Source: G963676095 sp963676095
GTDB taxonomy: Bacteria; Bacteroidota; Bacteroidia; Bacteroidales; Prolixibacteraceae
NCBI GenBank assembly: GCA_963676095.1
Contig: OY781040.1
Span: forward strand, 2,356,001-2,420,000
DNA: 64,000 nt
Reading direction: 5' to 3'
The notes under the pieces were generated by a model. That model saw only the letters and a program-made list of their open reading frames with translations. It made no database searches and was not told the origin of the DNA. A program made the position numbers and the translations under genes. Every line of letters begins with the position of its first letter. The stretch's first letter is position 1. Positions 63,979 through 64,000 of the stretch are shown here, one piece after another.

Positions 63979-64000
63979 ATGTCAGAAAACAATATCCCGG
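63979..64000 (+). CDS. Possible start of a gene cut by the window edge
   Basis: An ATG at 63979 opens MSENNIP and has AAGAG about 8 bp before it. Another ATG at 63963 (MKKSTYVRKQYP) is also open to the edge. Too little is visible to name a product or to choose the start. Confidence 0.25.

Noticed and set aside
1..64000. tRNA or rRNA genes
   Set aside because: No cloverleaf-like or rRNA-like stretches were noticed in the intergenic regions, but this was by eye; a tRNAscan/Infernal run would settle it.

Overview
The window is a chromosomal segment of a member of the Bacteroidota. The evidence is a SusC/SusD pair with an ECF sigma factor and FecR, a hybrid two-component regulator, type IX secretion and gliding genes (porX, a sprE/porW-like gene, gldH), promoters of the TTTG-N19-TAnnTTTG kind, and almost no Shine-Dalgarno sites. 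Presence of type IX secretion plus a large pectin locus points to a free-living, polysaccharide-degrading lineage such as the Marinilabiliales; that placement is inference. No tRNA, rRNA, CRISPR array or intact insertion sequence was seen.

Region 1 (1-26.9 kb) is a polysaccharide utilization locus, nearly all on the minus strand. Reading in the direction of transcription: ECF sigma factor, FecR anti-sigma factor, SusC with an STN signalling domain, SusD, a TIM-barrel glycosidase-like lipoprotein, a GH106 alpha-L-rhamnosidase, two GH28 enzymes, a half-length GH28-like protein without catalytic residues, and a GH29 alpha-L-fucosidase. Then come a BASS-type transporter, a broken chimera (start of an ECF sigma gene joined to the end of a GH43 gene), a 1472-residue hybrid two-component system, a GH31 lipoprotein and the start of a GH105 gene cut by the window edge. 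The set (galacturonate, rhamnose, fucose, unsaturated uronic acid and alpha-glycoside removal) fits a pectic rhamnogalacturonan-type substrate. Two separate sensory circuits control or flank it.

Region 2 (27-32.4 kb) is an envelope cluster. A LytT-type response regulator and a LytS-type kinase lie on the minus strand but are separated by a plus-strand gene for a DUF6515-like exported protein. Two small Spy/LTXXQ-like exported proteins and a second DUF6515-like protein follow on the plus strand. A 22-bp tandem repeat with embedded -7-like boxes lies upstream.

Region 3 (32.4-48.3 kb) holds an outer-membrane-protein/lipoprotein gene pair, mannose-1-phosphate guanylyltransferase, an MlaE/MlaF lipid transporter pair, porX, a sprE/porW-like TPR lipoprotein, an Mrp-type ATPase, an alkyltransferase-like protein, trmB, gldH, a RicT-like PSP1 protein and DNA polymerase III delta'.

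Region 4 (48.3-64 kb) is mostly housekeeping: pgk, a membrane protein next to a C_GCAxxG_C_C protein, a TolC-adaptor-RND efflux operon, ispD, a DUF2461 protein, asd, a two-gene ABC exporter and a TonB-type energy transducer. Several clear intrinsic terminators separate these units.
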